From assembly GCA_026706425.1 (NCBI GenBank), contig JAPOYW010000633.1:1-21326 (forward strand): a DNA stretch of 21,326 nucleotides, in the 5' to 3' direction. The stretch comes from Gammaproteobacteria bacterium (lineage in GTDB: Bacteria; Pseudomonadota; Gammaproteobacteria; Pseudomonadales; Azotimanducaceae). Shown here piece after piece: positions 6,599 to 14,241 of this stretch; position 1 is the stretch's first letter; each line of letters begins with the position of its first letter. Below the pieces are notes generated by a model that made no database searches, was not told the origin of the DNA, and saw nothing but the letters and a program-made list of their open reading frames with translations. The position numbers were made by a program, and so were the translations under genes.

Positions 6599-8622
6599 GG
6601 CGACCGCCGGAGTATGACATTGCCGAACGCATCGACGCGCGCCTCGAATCCGGCAGGAACGACAGTCGTCGTTTGGTCTTCGACGATCGCGACCGGTCCC
6701 ACGACCGGGTTGCCGACGGGGAGATCCTGGCGTGCAATGCGGGAGTGGTTGCCCGTCGCGATGGCCGATCCGCTCGACACGGCGTGCGGCGGAGGCCCAT
6801 GGAACGCGGCACCATCGCGCCCGACAAGGGTCAGGGTCCAACTCAGCACCTCGACGTCCAGCCCGGGTATCAGGCGACCGTAGAGTTGCTCGTAGGCCCC
6901 GTCGAAGGCGCGTCGCAGGCTCTCGGCGGTGCTGTCCTCGACAGGCACCGCGATCTCGAATCCTTGGCCGACATAGCGCATGTAGGCCTTTCGGATCTCG
7001 GACAGTTTACCCGGGACGACCGGACCCACCACCGCTTCGGCTTCGGCCCGCATGTCGGCCATCACTTCGTCCATGGCGTTTCGATCAAAGGCCGACAAGC
7101 GCAGGTAGCGGCTGCGCACGACTTCGTAGGACACGGGCGCGGCCAGGAAACCGACTGCCGACCCCACCCCTGCGGCGGGAGGCACCAGGACGGCGTCGAG
7201 ATCGAGCTTGTCGGCGATGTTTGCCGCATGGATCGGTGCCGCGCCGCCGAAGGCGATCAGGGTTCGAGAGTCGATTTCCTTGCCCCACTCCGCCGCGTGG
7301 GCGCGGGCCGCCGCAGCCATGCTCTCGTCCACCACCTCCGTAATGGCATCGGCTGCCCCGGAAACGCCTCCATCGGCACTCGCCCAAGGCCGGGCGACAT
7401 CGGCCTCGACCGCAACTCGCGCCGCTTCGACGTCGAGACGCAACGTGCCGCCGGCGAACCGTGTGGGGTCGAGCCTGCCCTGCACTACGTCAGCGTCGGT
7501 GACGGTGGCGTGGGTGCCACCTCTACCGTAGCAGGCCGGCCCCGGTTCCGAGCCAGCGCTCTGCGGACCGACCTGGATCCGGCCCAGGCGATCCACCGAG
7601 GCCAGCGAACCGCCGCCCGCGCCGATCTCGACCATTTCGACAACCGGAATGCGTACGGGCAAGCCGCTGCCTTTCTTGAACCGGTAGCTGCGATCCACTT
7701 CGAAGGACCGGGAGAGCAGCGGGTGGCCGTCGTCGATCAGACAGATCTTGGCCGTGGTGCCGCCCATGTCCAGCGAAACGACGCGCGGGAGTTCCAGTTC
7801 CGCCGCGATCCGCGCCGCCAGGATCGCCCCGCCGGCAGGCCCCGATTCCACGAGCCGGATCGGGAACTCCCGGGCGGTGTCCACCGAACACAGGCCACCC
7901 CCGGAAGTCATCATCAGGAACGGGCAACGGACACCGAAGGCGTTCAGCCGGTCCCTCAGGTCGGCGAGGTAGCGCGACATGAGGGGTTTGACGTAGGCGT
8001 TGGCGCAAGCCGTGGAAAACCGCTCGAACTCCCGAATCTCCGGGCAGACATCGCTCGCCAACGTGATCGAGAGACCGGGCATGGCGGTTTCGAGGACATC
8101 GCGCACCAGGCGCTCGTGGGCCGGATTCGCATAGCCGTGCAGGAAACCCACCGCGACGCTCTCGACGCCCTCTTCGACAAGCCGCGGCACCAGTGCTTCG
8201 ACGGTCGCCGGATCCAACGGGGTCAGCACCTCGCCGCCGGCGTTCATCCGCTCGGACACCGTCAACCGCCAACGCCGGGGCACCAGGGGCTCTGGCCTGT
8301 CGATGTTCACGTCGTATTGCTCGAAGCGGTTCTCGAAGGCCATCTCGAGCACGTCCCGATGGCCCTCCGTGGTGACGAGCACCGTTTTCGCACCCCGGCG
8401 CTCGATCAGGGCGTTCGTGGCGAGCGTCGTACCGTGGAGGACCACATCGATCGCGTCCGGACCCGTTCCCGCTTGGTCCAGAACTTGGGCCAAGCCGTCC
8501 ATCACACCGTCGGCGGGTTCGGCGTGGGTCGTGAGGACCTTGGTGGTTACACGCTTCTCGCCGGTCTCCAGCACGACATCGGTAAACGTGCCGCCTATGT
8601 CCACTGCCAAACGATCAGGCAC
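6595..8622 (-). CDS. hyuA: Hydantoinase A / 5-oxoprolinase alpha-type subunit
   Basis: This 675-residue protein belongs to the ATP-dependent hydantoinase/oxoprolinase HyuA family, with an ASKHA-type nucleotide-binding fold. Visible motifs are VDIGGTFTDVV (about residues 7-17, phosphate 1), HGTTLATNAL, ESGPAGG, LDMGGTTAKICLIDDG (second phosphate loop) and AFGGAAPIHA. Length is normal for the family. The GTG start at 8622 has GGGAG (8636-8632) nine bases upstream. This 5' end is the innermost copy of a 90-bp tandem repeat that also carries two upstream mini-copies of the start. The gene ends in the ATGA overlap with hyuB. Substrate (hydantoin, 5-oxoproline, N-methylhydantoin) is unknown. With hyuB interrupted, it may lack a working partner. 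Confidence 0.93.
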   Translation of the reverse strand: MPDRLAVDIGGTFTDVVLETGEKRVTTKVLTTHAEPADGVMDGLAQVLDQAGTGPDAIDVVLHGTTLATNALIERRGAKTVLVTTEGHRDVLEMAFENRFEQYDVNIDRPEPLVPRRWRLTVSERMNAGGEVLTPLDPATVEALVPRLVEEGVESVAVGFLHGYANPAHERLVRDVLETAMPGLSITLASDVCPEIREFERFSTACANAYVKPLMSRYLADLRDRLNAFGVRCPFLMMTSGGGLCSVDTAREFPIRLVESGPAGGAILAARIAAELELPRVVSLDMGGTTAKICLIDDGHPLLSRSFEVDRSYRFKKGSGLPVRIPVVEMVEIGAGGGSLASVDRLGRIQVGPQSAGSEPGPACYGRGGTHATVTDADVVQGRLDPTRFAGGTLRLDVEAARVAVEADVARPWASADGGVSGAADAITEVVDESMAAAARAHAAEWGKEIDSRTLIAFGGAAPIHAANIADKLDLDAVLVPPAAGVGSAVGFLAAPVSYEVVRSRYLRLSAFDRNAMDEVMADMRAEAEAVVGPVVPGKLSEIRKAYMRYVGQGFEIAVPVEDSTAESLRRAFDGAYEQLYGRLIPGLDVEVLSWTLTLVGRDGAAFHGPPPHAVSSGSAIATGNHSRIARQDLPVGNPVVGPVAIVEDQTTTVVPAGFEARVDAFGNVILRRSP

Positions 8623-8640
8623 GTCGGGACGCTCCCAAGT

Positions 8641-8712
8641 TCACTTTGCGCCGTCCAATCCGAGGTCGGCGGCATTCGTGCCGCCTATGTCCACTGCCAA
8701 ACGATCAGGCAC
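8641..8712 (-). CDS. 23-codon mini-ORF upstream of hyuA (inner copy)
   Basis: This short frame was created by the 90-bp duplication. It starts with GTG, has the same GGGAG site nine bases upstream as hyuA itself, and reads the hyuA N-terminus (PDRLAVDIGGT), then NAADLGLDGAK and TGA. Its stop lies 18 bases before the hyuA start, so ribosomes ending here could reinitiate on hyuA. It has the signals of a translated leader, but may be only a by-product of the duplication. Confidence 0.35.
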   Translation of the reverse strand: MPDRLAVDIGGTNAADLGLDGAK

Positions 8713-8730
8713 GTCGGGACGCTCCCAAGT

Positions 8731-8802
8731 TCACTTTGCGCCGTCCAATCCGAGGTCGGCGGCATTCGTGCCGCCTATGTCCACTGCCAAACGGTCAGCC
8801 AC
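8731..8802 (-). CDS. 23-codon mini-ORF upstream of hyuA (outer copy, overlaps CHY gene end)
   Basis: This outer mini-ORF starts GTG-GCT-GAC (MADRLAVDIGGT) and ends in the same NAADLGLDGAK and TGA as the inner copy. Its start overlaps the last eight bases of the CHY zinc-finger gene (GTGGCTGA), a typical coupling overlap. This probably marks the original hyuA start before the tandem duplication pushed the coding sequence away. Confidence 0.35.
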   Translation of the reverse strand: MADRLAVDIGGTNAADLGLDGAK

Positions 8803-9148
8803 GGTCGATCTCGAAGTAGAGGTGGTGGTGCAGCTTACACCCGGGATTGAAACCCGCACCGCAATGCGGGCACGACGAATCGCCGTTCAGGTAGGTGGCG
8901 ATGCCGAGCCGGGCTCCGCAGACCCCGCACAGTACGGCAGCCTCGTCGCGTTCACTGATGGACCACACTGCCGGCTCGTGGTCGGCCAGTGCCCGGTGGC
9001 AGTCGATGCACGGGTACCAGGTATCGCAGCACTTGAACCTGATCGCGATGACATCCGTGGATCCGGCATAGTGTCCGCAACGCGTCTCGGGATCGACGTC
9101 AACGCCGACGACGTCGATCCCGTGGATCCGTCGAACAACGCGCCCCAC
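8795..9148 (-). CDS. CHY zinc-finger protein
   Basis: This 117-residue protein carries one CHY-type zinc finger across most of its length. The signature starts at CGHYAGSTDVIAIRFKCC and continues YPCIDCHRALADH, CGVCGARLGI and CPHCGAGFNPGCKLHHHLYF. It shows the array of Cys and His ligands expected to bind several zinc ions. The family is known from eukaryotic ubiquitin ligases and from small stand-alone bacterial proteins of unclear function. The GTG at 9148 is the likely start; its ribosome-binding site is not clear. The gene lies 33 bp after the flotillin stop and its TGA overlaps the outer hyuA-like mini-ORF, so it was probably the gene directly before hyuA. Its role here is unknown. Confidence 0.87.
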   Translation of the reverse strand: MGRVVRRIHGIDVVGVDVDPETRCGHYAGSTDVIAIRFKCCDTWYPCIDCHRALADHEPAVWSISERDEAAVLCGVCGARLGIATYLNGDSSCPHCGAGFNPGCKLHHHLYFEIDRG

Positions 9149-9181
9149 AGCCGGGCCGGCGCGCCCCTTGCGCTGCCCCGG

Positions 9182-10612
9182 CTAGTCGGCTTCCGGCGTG
9201 TCGGTTGTGACCGTCGCTTCGGTGCCGGCCGGGCTCTTCTCGATGGCGAGGCGCACCTTCGCCGGTCCGCCGTCCTGGGACATCTCGCCTAGGAACTCCG
9301 GCAGTTCGATGCCGGCCATCTTGGCCACTTCGTGGAACGGCGGCAGCGCCTTCGTCAACCCGCCGAGGAAGTTGCCCACGGTGTCGCCATTGCCGCCGTC
9401 GTAGACCACGACCTTCTCGAAGTCGATGTTGCTGATCGCGCTGGCCTGGACCTTGGCGATCTCTTCGAGCTTGTCGACGATCATCAGGCGCGCGGCCTTG
9501 TCGGGATCGCCGACCGCGGCCTCGACGATTTCGCGGAAGCCGTCGGCCATCTTGGTGAGGATCTCCATGCGGCCTTCGGCCTCGCCGGCCAATCTCGCGC
9601 GCATCGCTTCGCCTTCGGCTTCGCCGGCGAGAACCTCCTTTTGTTTCTCGCCTTCCGCCTCGGTGCGTACCCGGTCGCGCTCGATTTCCGCAGGCACGAC
9701 GATGTTGGCGTACTCCGTGGCGCGGTCGCGTTCGGCCCGGGCCACTTCGGCCTGCTGTTCGGCGGCATAGCCCTCCTGCTCGGCGGCTGCGGACTTCACT
9801 GCCTCCGCCGCGTCGCCGCGTCGCTTCGCTTCGGCCTGGGCTTCGCGCAGGTCGGCTTGGGACCCCGCTTCGACGGCCTTGGCCTGGTTCTCGCCGGTGA
9901 CTGCCTTGGCATTGGCATCGGCGACGCTGATGCGTTGTTCCTGCTCGGCCTGCGCCGAACCGACGGCGCCGTCGCGTTCCTGCTGCGCAACCTGGACCTT
10001 GGCCTTGTTGATCGCCTCGGCGGCCGCCCGCTGGCCCAGGGCTTCGATGTAGCCCGACTCGTCGGTGATGTCGGAGATGTTCACGTTGATCAGGCGCAGG
10101 CCGATCTTCATCAACTCGGACTCGATGTTCTCGAGCACCCGGGACTCGAACTTCTCGCGGTCGCCGTTGATCTCCTCGATGTCCATCATGGCGATGGTGG
10201 CACGCAACTGGCCGTAGATGATGTCCTTGGCGGTGTCCTCGATCTGTCGGGTATCCAGCGACAGTAGCCGTTCGGCGGCGTTGTTCATCAACTCCGGGAT
10301 GGTACCGATGCCGAAGGTGAACCGGGACGGGACGTTCACGCGGATGTTCTGCTTGGACAGCGCCCCGCGGAGGTCGATGTCCACGGTCATCGGCGTCAGA
10401 TCCAGGTAGCGGAAGCCTTGGACGACGGGTACCACGAAGGTCGTGCCGCCGTGGATGGCCTTGGCCATGCGGTCGCCGCCGACCTGGCCGTACTTGACGA
10501 GTATCCTGTCCGATGGACAGGTCCTGATGCGGCGCATCGCGGCGATCGCCGCAACCACGCCCACAACCACCAGCAGGACAATAACGAAGACTGTTGGATC
10601 GAATATGGACAC
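9182..10612 (-). CDS. Flotillin-like SPFH-domain membrane protein
   Basis: This 476-residue protein is a bacterial flotillin (FloT/YuaG type), a scaffold of membrane microdomains. An N-terminal hydrophobic segment (about residues 7-27, VFVIVLLVVVGVVAAIA) is followed by the SPFH domain to about residue 220. A long Ala/Glu/Gln/Arg-rich coiled-coil stalk (QAEQEQRI..., AEGEKQKEV, AEGEAMRARL) follows, then a C-terminal region with VDKLEEIAKVQ. GTG 10612 is chosen because AAGGAGA lies five bases upstream and it places the membrane segment at the N-terminus; the frame extends further upstream without support. It follows the NfeD/YuaF-like gene by 49 bp, the classic partner arrangement. Confidence 0.93.
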   Translation of the reverse strand: MSIFDPTVFVIVLLVVVGVVAAIAAMRRIRTCPSDRILVKYGQVGGDRMAKAIHGGTTFVVPVVQGFRYLDLTPMTVDIDLRGALSKQNIRVNVPSRFTFGIGTIPELMNNAAERLLSLDTRQIEDTAKDIIYGQLRATIAMMDIEEINGDREKFESRVLENIESELMKIGLRLINVNISDITDESGYIEALGQRAAAEAINKAKVQVAQQERDGAVGSAQAEQEQRISVADANAKAVTGENQAKAVEAGSQADLREAQAEAKRRGDAAEAVKSAAAEQEGYAAEQQAEVARAERDRATEYANIVVPAEIERDRVRTEAEGEKQKEVLAGEAEGEAMRARLAGEAEGRMEILTKMADGFREIVEAAVGDPDKAARLMIVDKLEEIAKVQASAISNIDFEKVVVYDGGNGDTVGNFLGGLTKALPPFHEVAKMAGIELPEFLGEMSQDGGPAKVRLAIEKSPAGTEATVTTDTPEAD

Positions 10613-10661
10613 GAGGTTCTCCTTGAGTGTCTGTGTTGGGGTCGCAGTCCGCCAGCCGGGA

Positions 10662-11225
10662 CTACAGCGTCGCAACCACCAACTGGCTACCGGATATGTC
10701 CACGACGGTCACGGGGGAGTTGCGCTGCAGCGCCCTGCCATCGGTAACCGCGTGATACTCCTTGAGGCGCCCCTGCAAGGACAGGCTGACCTTGCCGACC
10801 CCGGAGCGCCCTTCCGGCACCGCGAGCGTTACACGCGCGTCTTGGCCGACGGCGTTCTCGAGATGCACGTTGCCTTCGTGCTTGACCATCGCCATCAGCG
10901 CCAAGAGGCCCATGTTGAGGCCGACGAAGAGCGACCCGACTAGGAACCCGATCAGGATCGCGAAGACCGCGTGCGTAAGGCCCCAGCTGTAGGCCATCAG
11001 GCCACCCCAGGAAAGCCCCATGAGGAAGGAGACCCCGTTGCGGATCGTGAAGATGTCGCCGAACGGCGTCCCTTCTCCGCCGCCCTCGCCGAGTTCGAGG
11101 TCGTCGAACTCGCCAATCCCGAGCAACGTGAAGATCACCTGTATCGCGAACACCGCCGTCGAGCCGACGGCGATCACGAACAACGTCTGCTGGAGCGCCG
11201 AAAGATCCGCGAACCATTCAGCCAT
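10662..11225 (-). CDS. NfeD/YuaF-like membrane protein (flotillin partner)
   Basis: This 187-residue protein has a hydrophobic helix at about residues 11-38, an acidic Gly-rich loop (FDDLELGEGGGEGTPFGD), two further hydrophobic helices at about 64-112, and a C-terminal beta-rich segment (ARVTLAVPEGRSGVGKVSL...PVTVVDISGSQLVVATL) like the OB fold of NfeD proteins. This short form without a protease domain matches Bacillus YuaF, which is paired with flotillin YuaG. ATG 11225 is preceded by a purine-rich AGGAGAG site. It lies immediately upstream of the flotillin gene on the same strand and would act with it in membrane organisation. Confidence 0.85.
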   Translation of the reverse strand: MAEWFADLSALQQTLFVIAVGSTAVFAIQVIFTLLGIGEFDDLELGEGGGEGTPFGDIFTIRNGVSFLMGLSWGGLMAYSWGLTHAVFAILIGFLVGSLFVGLNMGLLALMAMVKHEGNVHLENAVGQDARVTLAVPEGRSGVGKVSLSLQGRLKEYHAVTDGRALQRNSPVTVVDISGSQLVVATL

Positions 11226-11342
11226 GCCGCTCTCCTACCCGTCCCTTTTCGCAGCCAGTATCGAAGTTCCGAACTGCCTCGGCAACTTGAGCGTAGTGGA
11301 CATACCCTCAACGCACGGTGGACAAATCTTCAACAAAACTAC

Positions 11343-11355
11343 GACATATTATGTC
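11343..11355. promoter_or_regulatory. AT-rich 13-bp palindrome between the hydroxylase and nfeD genes
   Basis: GACATATTATGTC is a perfect inverted repeat around a central T, in AT-rich sequence unusual for this window. It lies 7 bp after the end of the molybdenum hydroxylase large-subunit gene and about 120 bp before the nfeD start. It contains -10-like sequence (CATAAT on the minus strand) but no clear -35. It could be an operator or part of the promoter of the nfeD-flotillin unit. Confidence 0.3.
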
Positions 11356-11361
11356 AGCCCG

Positions 11362-13620
11362 TCAAGCCAGCGAGAATCCCTCCTCGCTGATGGGCAGCGT
11401 CCTGATCCGGTGCCCGCTCGCCGCGAAGATCGCATTGCAGATCGCTGGCGCGAGCGGCGGCAGGGCCGGTTCGCCGAGTCCCGTGGGCGGGTAGTCGCTG
11501 TCCACGAAATGAACGGCGACCTCCGGCGTCGAGGGCATCCGCAGCATCGGGTACCGGTCGAAATTGCTCTGCTGGACGCGGCCGTTCTCGAAGGTCACCG
11601 AGAGAGACGTCATGGTCGACAAGCCGTCCACGACCGAGCCCTGCATCTGGTTCTCGGCACCGCTTAGGTTGACGATCGGGCCCACGTCCGCGGCAACCGT
11701 CACCTTGTGCACCTTGACCTGTTTCTGATCGCCGACGCTGACCTCGGCGACCTCGGCGATGTGTCCGGCGTGGCTGTAGTAGAACGCGACCCCCATGCCG
11801 TGCCCGTCGGGGAGCTCCCGCCCCCAACCGGCTTCCCTAGCCGCTAGCTCGACGACGCCTGCGGCACGGCCCGTGTGCATGCCGCCACCCCGCCGGCCCA
11901 TCTGGCGCGGTTCACCGAGGACCTCTAGCAGCACCTCCAGGGAATCCCGGCCTGCCGCGTGTGCCAGTTCATCGAGAAAACTCTGAACCACGAATCCGAA
12001 CACGTTGGAACCCGGGGCGCGCCAGGCGGCGCAGCGGTTCTTCCAGGGAAGTGCCGTCTGCTCTACGCGCACGTTGTCCACCAAGCCAGCCGGGAACACG
12101 CCCGGGCCGAGGCTACCCCCGCTCACCGGGCGGCGCCCGTCGTTCGTGAACGTGACGAAACGGTCGCGCCATCCGGTGATCCTGCCGTTGTCGTCCACGG
12201 AGCCGTCCATCTGGTGGAAGCCGCCGGCCCGGTAGAGGTCGTAGGCCATGTCGTCTTCGCGGGTCCATTGCAGCTTGATCGGGACACCCGCGCGTTTCGC
12301 GATCGCCGCCGCCTCCGTCGTGAAGTCGTTGTACAGACGGCGTCCGAAACCGCCTCCGCAGCGGAGCTGGTGGAGCGTCACTTTGCTCGGCGATATGCCG
12401 ACCACCTTGGCCGCGCTGCCGATGCCTTGGGCGGGCGTCTGGGTCGGTGCCCACAGTTCGAGCGCCCCGTCCTTGAACCAGGCCGTGCAGTTCTGCGGCT
12501 CCAGGGTGGCGTGGCTGACGAAGTGATAGGTGTAGAAACCACTCGCCTGCCTGGCGCTCGAAGCAAACGCGCCGTCCACGTCGCCGGTGTTCACCACCTC
12601 GGGTCCGGACTCCTTGCGCAGACGTTCCGCCTCGGCCTTGGCGTCGCTCCAACTGTCCTTTGAGGCATCGGACTCGTCCCACTCGACCTTGAGCGCGCGC
12701 TTGGCCTGGATCGCCGAGAAGGTGTTGTCCGCCACGATGGCGACGCCGGGCAGGAGTTCCCCTGCGTTGCCGTTACCTTCGAGGACGAATGCATCTCGAA
12801 CGCCCGGCATCGCCTTGACCGCGTCGAGATTGGCCGAGGCGACCTTGCCGCCGATGGCCGGGCACTTCTGGTAGACCGCGTACTTCATGCCCGGCAACGA
12901 CTGGTCGATGCCGAACAGGGGTTCGCCACGCACGAGGGCGTCGTTGTCGACGCCCGTGATGCGCTTGCCGAGCAGCCGGAACTGATCGCGTTTCTTGAGC
13001 GTCAGCGAGCGCGGGTCGGGTACCGTCGCGACCGCGGCTTCAGCCGCCAACTCGGTGTAGGCGAGCTTTCGGCCACTGGCTGCGTGGACAACGTGGCTGT
13101 CGCGCGTCGAAAGCGACGACGGCTCCACGCCCCAACGCTTCGCGCCGGCCTCGAGGAGCATCGCCCGCGCGGCGGCGCCGGATCGTCTCAGGGAGTCCCA
13201 GTTCATGGGTATGGACATGGATCCCCCGGCGAACTGGGCGCCGTAGAGGCTTTGGTCGATGGATGACTGAACGACCTCGACATCCTCCCAGGCCGCGTCG
13301 AGTTCCTCCGCAACGATCATGGGCAGAGATGTCTTCACGCCTTGGCCGATTTCCGGATTCTTGGCGTAGATCAATATGCCCGTGGCGTCGATCTTGATGT
13401 AGCCGTTGGGCTGCAGCGCGGCAGCGTTGGCCAGCGCCCGCGGCGTGGTGAACGAGAGCATCAAGCCGCCGCCCACGAGCCCCGTGAGCTTCAGGAACTG
13501 GCGACGGTCGAGCTTGCCGATCCGCAAATCACCCGATGCGTTCGCGTCGGACGCCATGGCTGGCTCACCGGTAACGGTGGGTACGACATCGCCGATGTCC
13601 GCGTAGTTCAAAGCTGTCAT
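11362..13620 (-). CDS. iorB: Molybdenum hydroxylase large subunit, isoquinoline 1-oxidoreductase beta-subunit type
   Basis: This 752-residue protein belongs to the xanthine dehydrogenase/aldehyde oxidase molybdopterin-binding family, in the IorB branch that hydroxylates N-heterocycles or oxidises aldehydes. A twin-arginine-like signal (DRRQFLKLTGLVGGGLML, about residues 38-55) predicts export as a folded complex, with the small subunit carried along. Cofactor motifs include GGGFGRR, EPQNCTAW, AWRAPGSN and the C-terminal GLGEPALPPLAPAI, which holds the catalytic Glu. ATG 13620 has a GGGGGAGA site five bases upstream. The gene follows the 2Fe-2S subunit gene after 12 bp. No FAD-binding middle subunit is present, as expected for IorAB, where a cytochrome accepts electrons. 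The substrate is unknown. Confidence 0.93.
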   Translation of the reverse strand: MTALNYADIGDVVPTVTGEPAMASDANASGDLRIGKLDRRQFLKLTGLVGGGLMLSFTTPRALANAAALQPNGYIKIDATGILIYAKNPEIGQGVKTSLPMIVAEELDAAWEDVEVVQSSIDQSLYGAQFAGGSMSIPMNWDSLRRSGAAARAMLLEAGAKRWGVEPSSLSTRDSHVVHAASGRKLAYTELAAEAAVATVPDPRSLTLKKRDQFRLLGKRITGVDNDALVRGEPLFGIDQSLPGMKYAVYQKCPAIGGKVASANLDAVKAMPGVRDAFVLEGNGNAGELLPGVAIVADNTFSAIQAKRALKVEWDESDASKDSWSDAKAEAERLRKESGPEVVNTGDVDGAFASSARQASGFYTYHFVSHATLEPQNCTAWFKDGALELWAPTQTPAQGIGSAAKVVGISPSKVTLHQLRCGGGFGRRLYNDFTTEAAAIAKRAGVPIKLQWTREDDMAYDLYRAGGFHQMDGSVDDNGRITGWRDRFVTFTNDGRRPVSGGSLGPGVFPAGLVDNVRVEQTALPWKNRCAAWRAPGSNVFGFVVQSFLDELAHAAGRDSLEVLLEVLGEPRQMGRRGGGMHTGRAAGVVELAAREAGWGRELPDGHGMGVAFYYSHAGHIAEVAEVSVGDQKQVKVHKVTVAADVGPIVNLSGAENQMQGSVVDGLSTMTSLSVTFENGRVQQSNFDRYPMLRMPSTPEVAVHFVDSDYPPTGLGEPALPPLAPAICNAIFAASGHRIRTLPISEEGFSLA

Positions 13621-13632
13621 TTCCGTCTCCCC

Positions 13633-14124
13633 CTATTCCGCCGCGTCGGATGCTTCTGCCGCCGACCGTCGCGTGGCGGCCGCCACCTTCACCGCTTCGC
13701 GAATGCGGATATAGGTTCCGCATCGGCAAAGGTTCGCGGCCATGGCTTGATCGATGTCGTCGTCGCCCGGATTCGGCTTGGCGCGCAGGAGCGCTTCCGC
13801 TGCCATGATCTGGCCCGCCTGGCAATACCCGCACTGGGCGACATCGAGATCCACCCAGGCCTGCTGAACGGCGTTGAGCTCGCCGTCGCTGCCAGCGAGC
13901 CCTTCGACCGTCGTCACCTCGGCTGTGGCCACGGATGAAATCGGATAGGAACAGGATTTGACCGACTGGCCGTCGACCAGCACCGTGCAGGCACCGCACT
14001 GGCTGATGCCGCAGCCGAACTTGGTGCCGACGAGACCCAGTTCGTCGCGCAGCACCCACAAGAGGGGCGTCTGCGGGTCGACATCCCCGAGACTCCGCAA
14101 CTCCCCGTTTACCTTGAGATCCAT
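13633..14124 (-). CDS. iorA: Molybdenum hydroxylase 2Fe-2S small subunit, isoquinoline 1-oxidoreductase alpha-subunit type
   Basis: This 163-residue electron-transfer subunit carries the two [2Fe-2S] clusters of the xanthine dehydrogenase family. The plant-ferredoxin cluster uses Cys38, Cys43, Cys46 (CGISQCGAC) and Cys58. The second, helical-domain cluster uses Cys98 and Cys101 (QCGYCQAG) with Cys133 and Cys135 (NLCRCGTY). It passes electrons from the molybdenum centre of the large subunit. I start at ATG 14124 because GGAGAGGGAG sits eight bases upstream; the ATG at 14154 would read through that site. It is the first gene of the minus-strand series and divergent from the MaoC-type gene. Confidence 0.95.
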   Translation of the reverse strand: MDLKVNGELRSLGDVDPQTPLLWVLRDELGLVGTKFGCGISQCGACTVLVDGQSVKSCSYPISSVATAEVTTVEGLAGSDGELNAVQQAWVDLDVAQCGYCQAGQIMAAEALLRAKPNPGDDDIDQAMAANLCRCGTYIRIREAVKVAAATRRSAAEASDAAE

Positions 14125-14182
14125 TGTCGTGGCTCCCTCTCCACTCATTCCCAAGCAGGGTTGTATCGCAAATCGATGCGTT

Positions 14183-14211
14183 TTGACACCTCATTCGCCA
14201 GCGGAGTAAGT
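14183..14211 (+). promoter_or_regulatory. Possible promoter of the MaoC-type dehydratase gene
   Basis: A perfect TTGACA (14183-14188) lies in the divergent intergenic region, 59 bases before ATG 14242. The best -10 at a 16-17 bp spacing (AGTAAG/GTAAGT, 14205-14211) is poor, so a regulated or weak promoter is possible. Confidence 0.3.
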
Positions 14212-14241
14212 TCGCTCCCTTTACCTCGGGAGGAAACGGCG

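Larger units (their letters stand above)
8587..8805. repeat. 90-bp tandem repeat (two perfect copies plus a third partial copy) over the hyuA start
   Basis: Bases 8587-8676 and 8677-8766 are identical. A third, partial copy runs from 8767 to about 8805 with a few substitutions at its end. On the minus strand each full unit contains a GGGAG ribosome-binding site, the GTG start and the first 12 codons of hyuA (through DIGGT), then codons reading NAADLGLDGAK and a TGA. The period is a multiple of three, but each unit carries its own stop. The third copy joins the end of the CHY zinc-finger gene. Confidence 0.97.

Noticed and set aside
5330..6883. Plus-strand open frame opposite hyuB
   Set aside because: It is antisense to strong HyuB sequence and has no recognisable domain.
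8587..8805. CRISPR-like array
   Set aside because: The repeats are directly adjacent with no spacers, the 90-bp unit is too long, and each copy contains the start of hyuA.
6673..8850. Long plus-strand open frame opposite hyuA
   Set aside because: It is antisense to a clear HyuA protein and has low-quality His/Arg-rich composition with no family motifs. Such shadow frames are common in GC-rich DNA. Its apparent internal protein repeat is the 90-bp DNA repeat.
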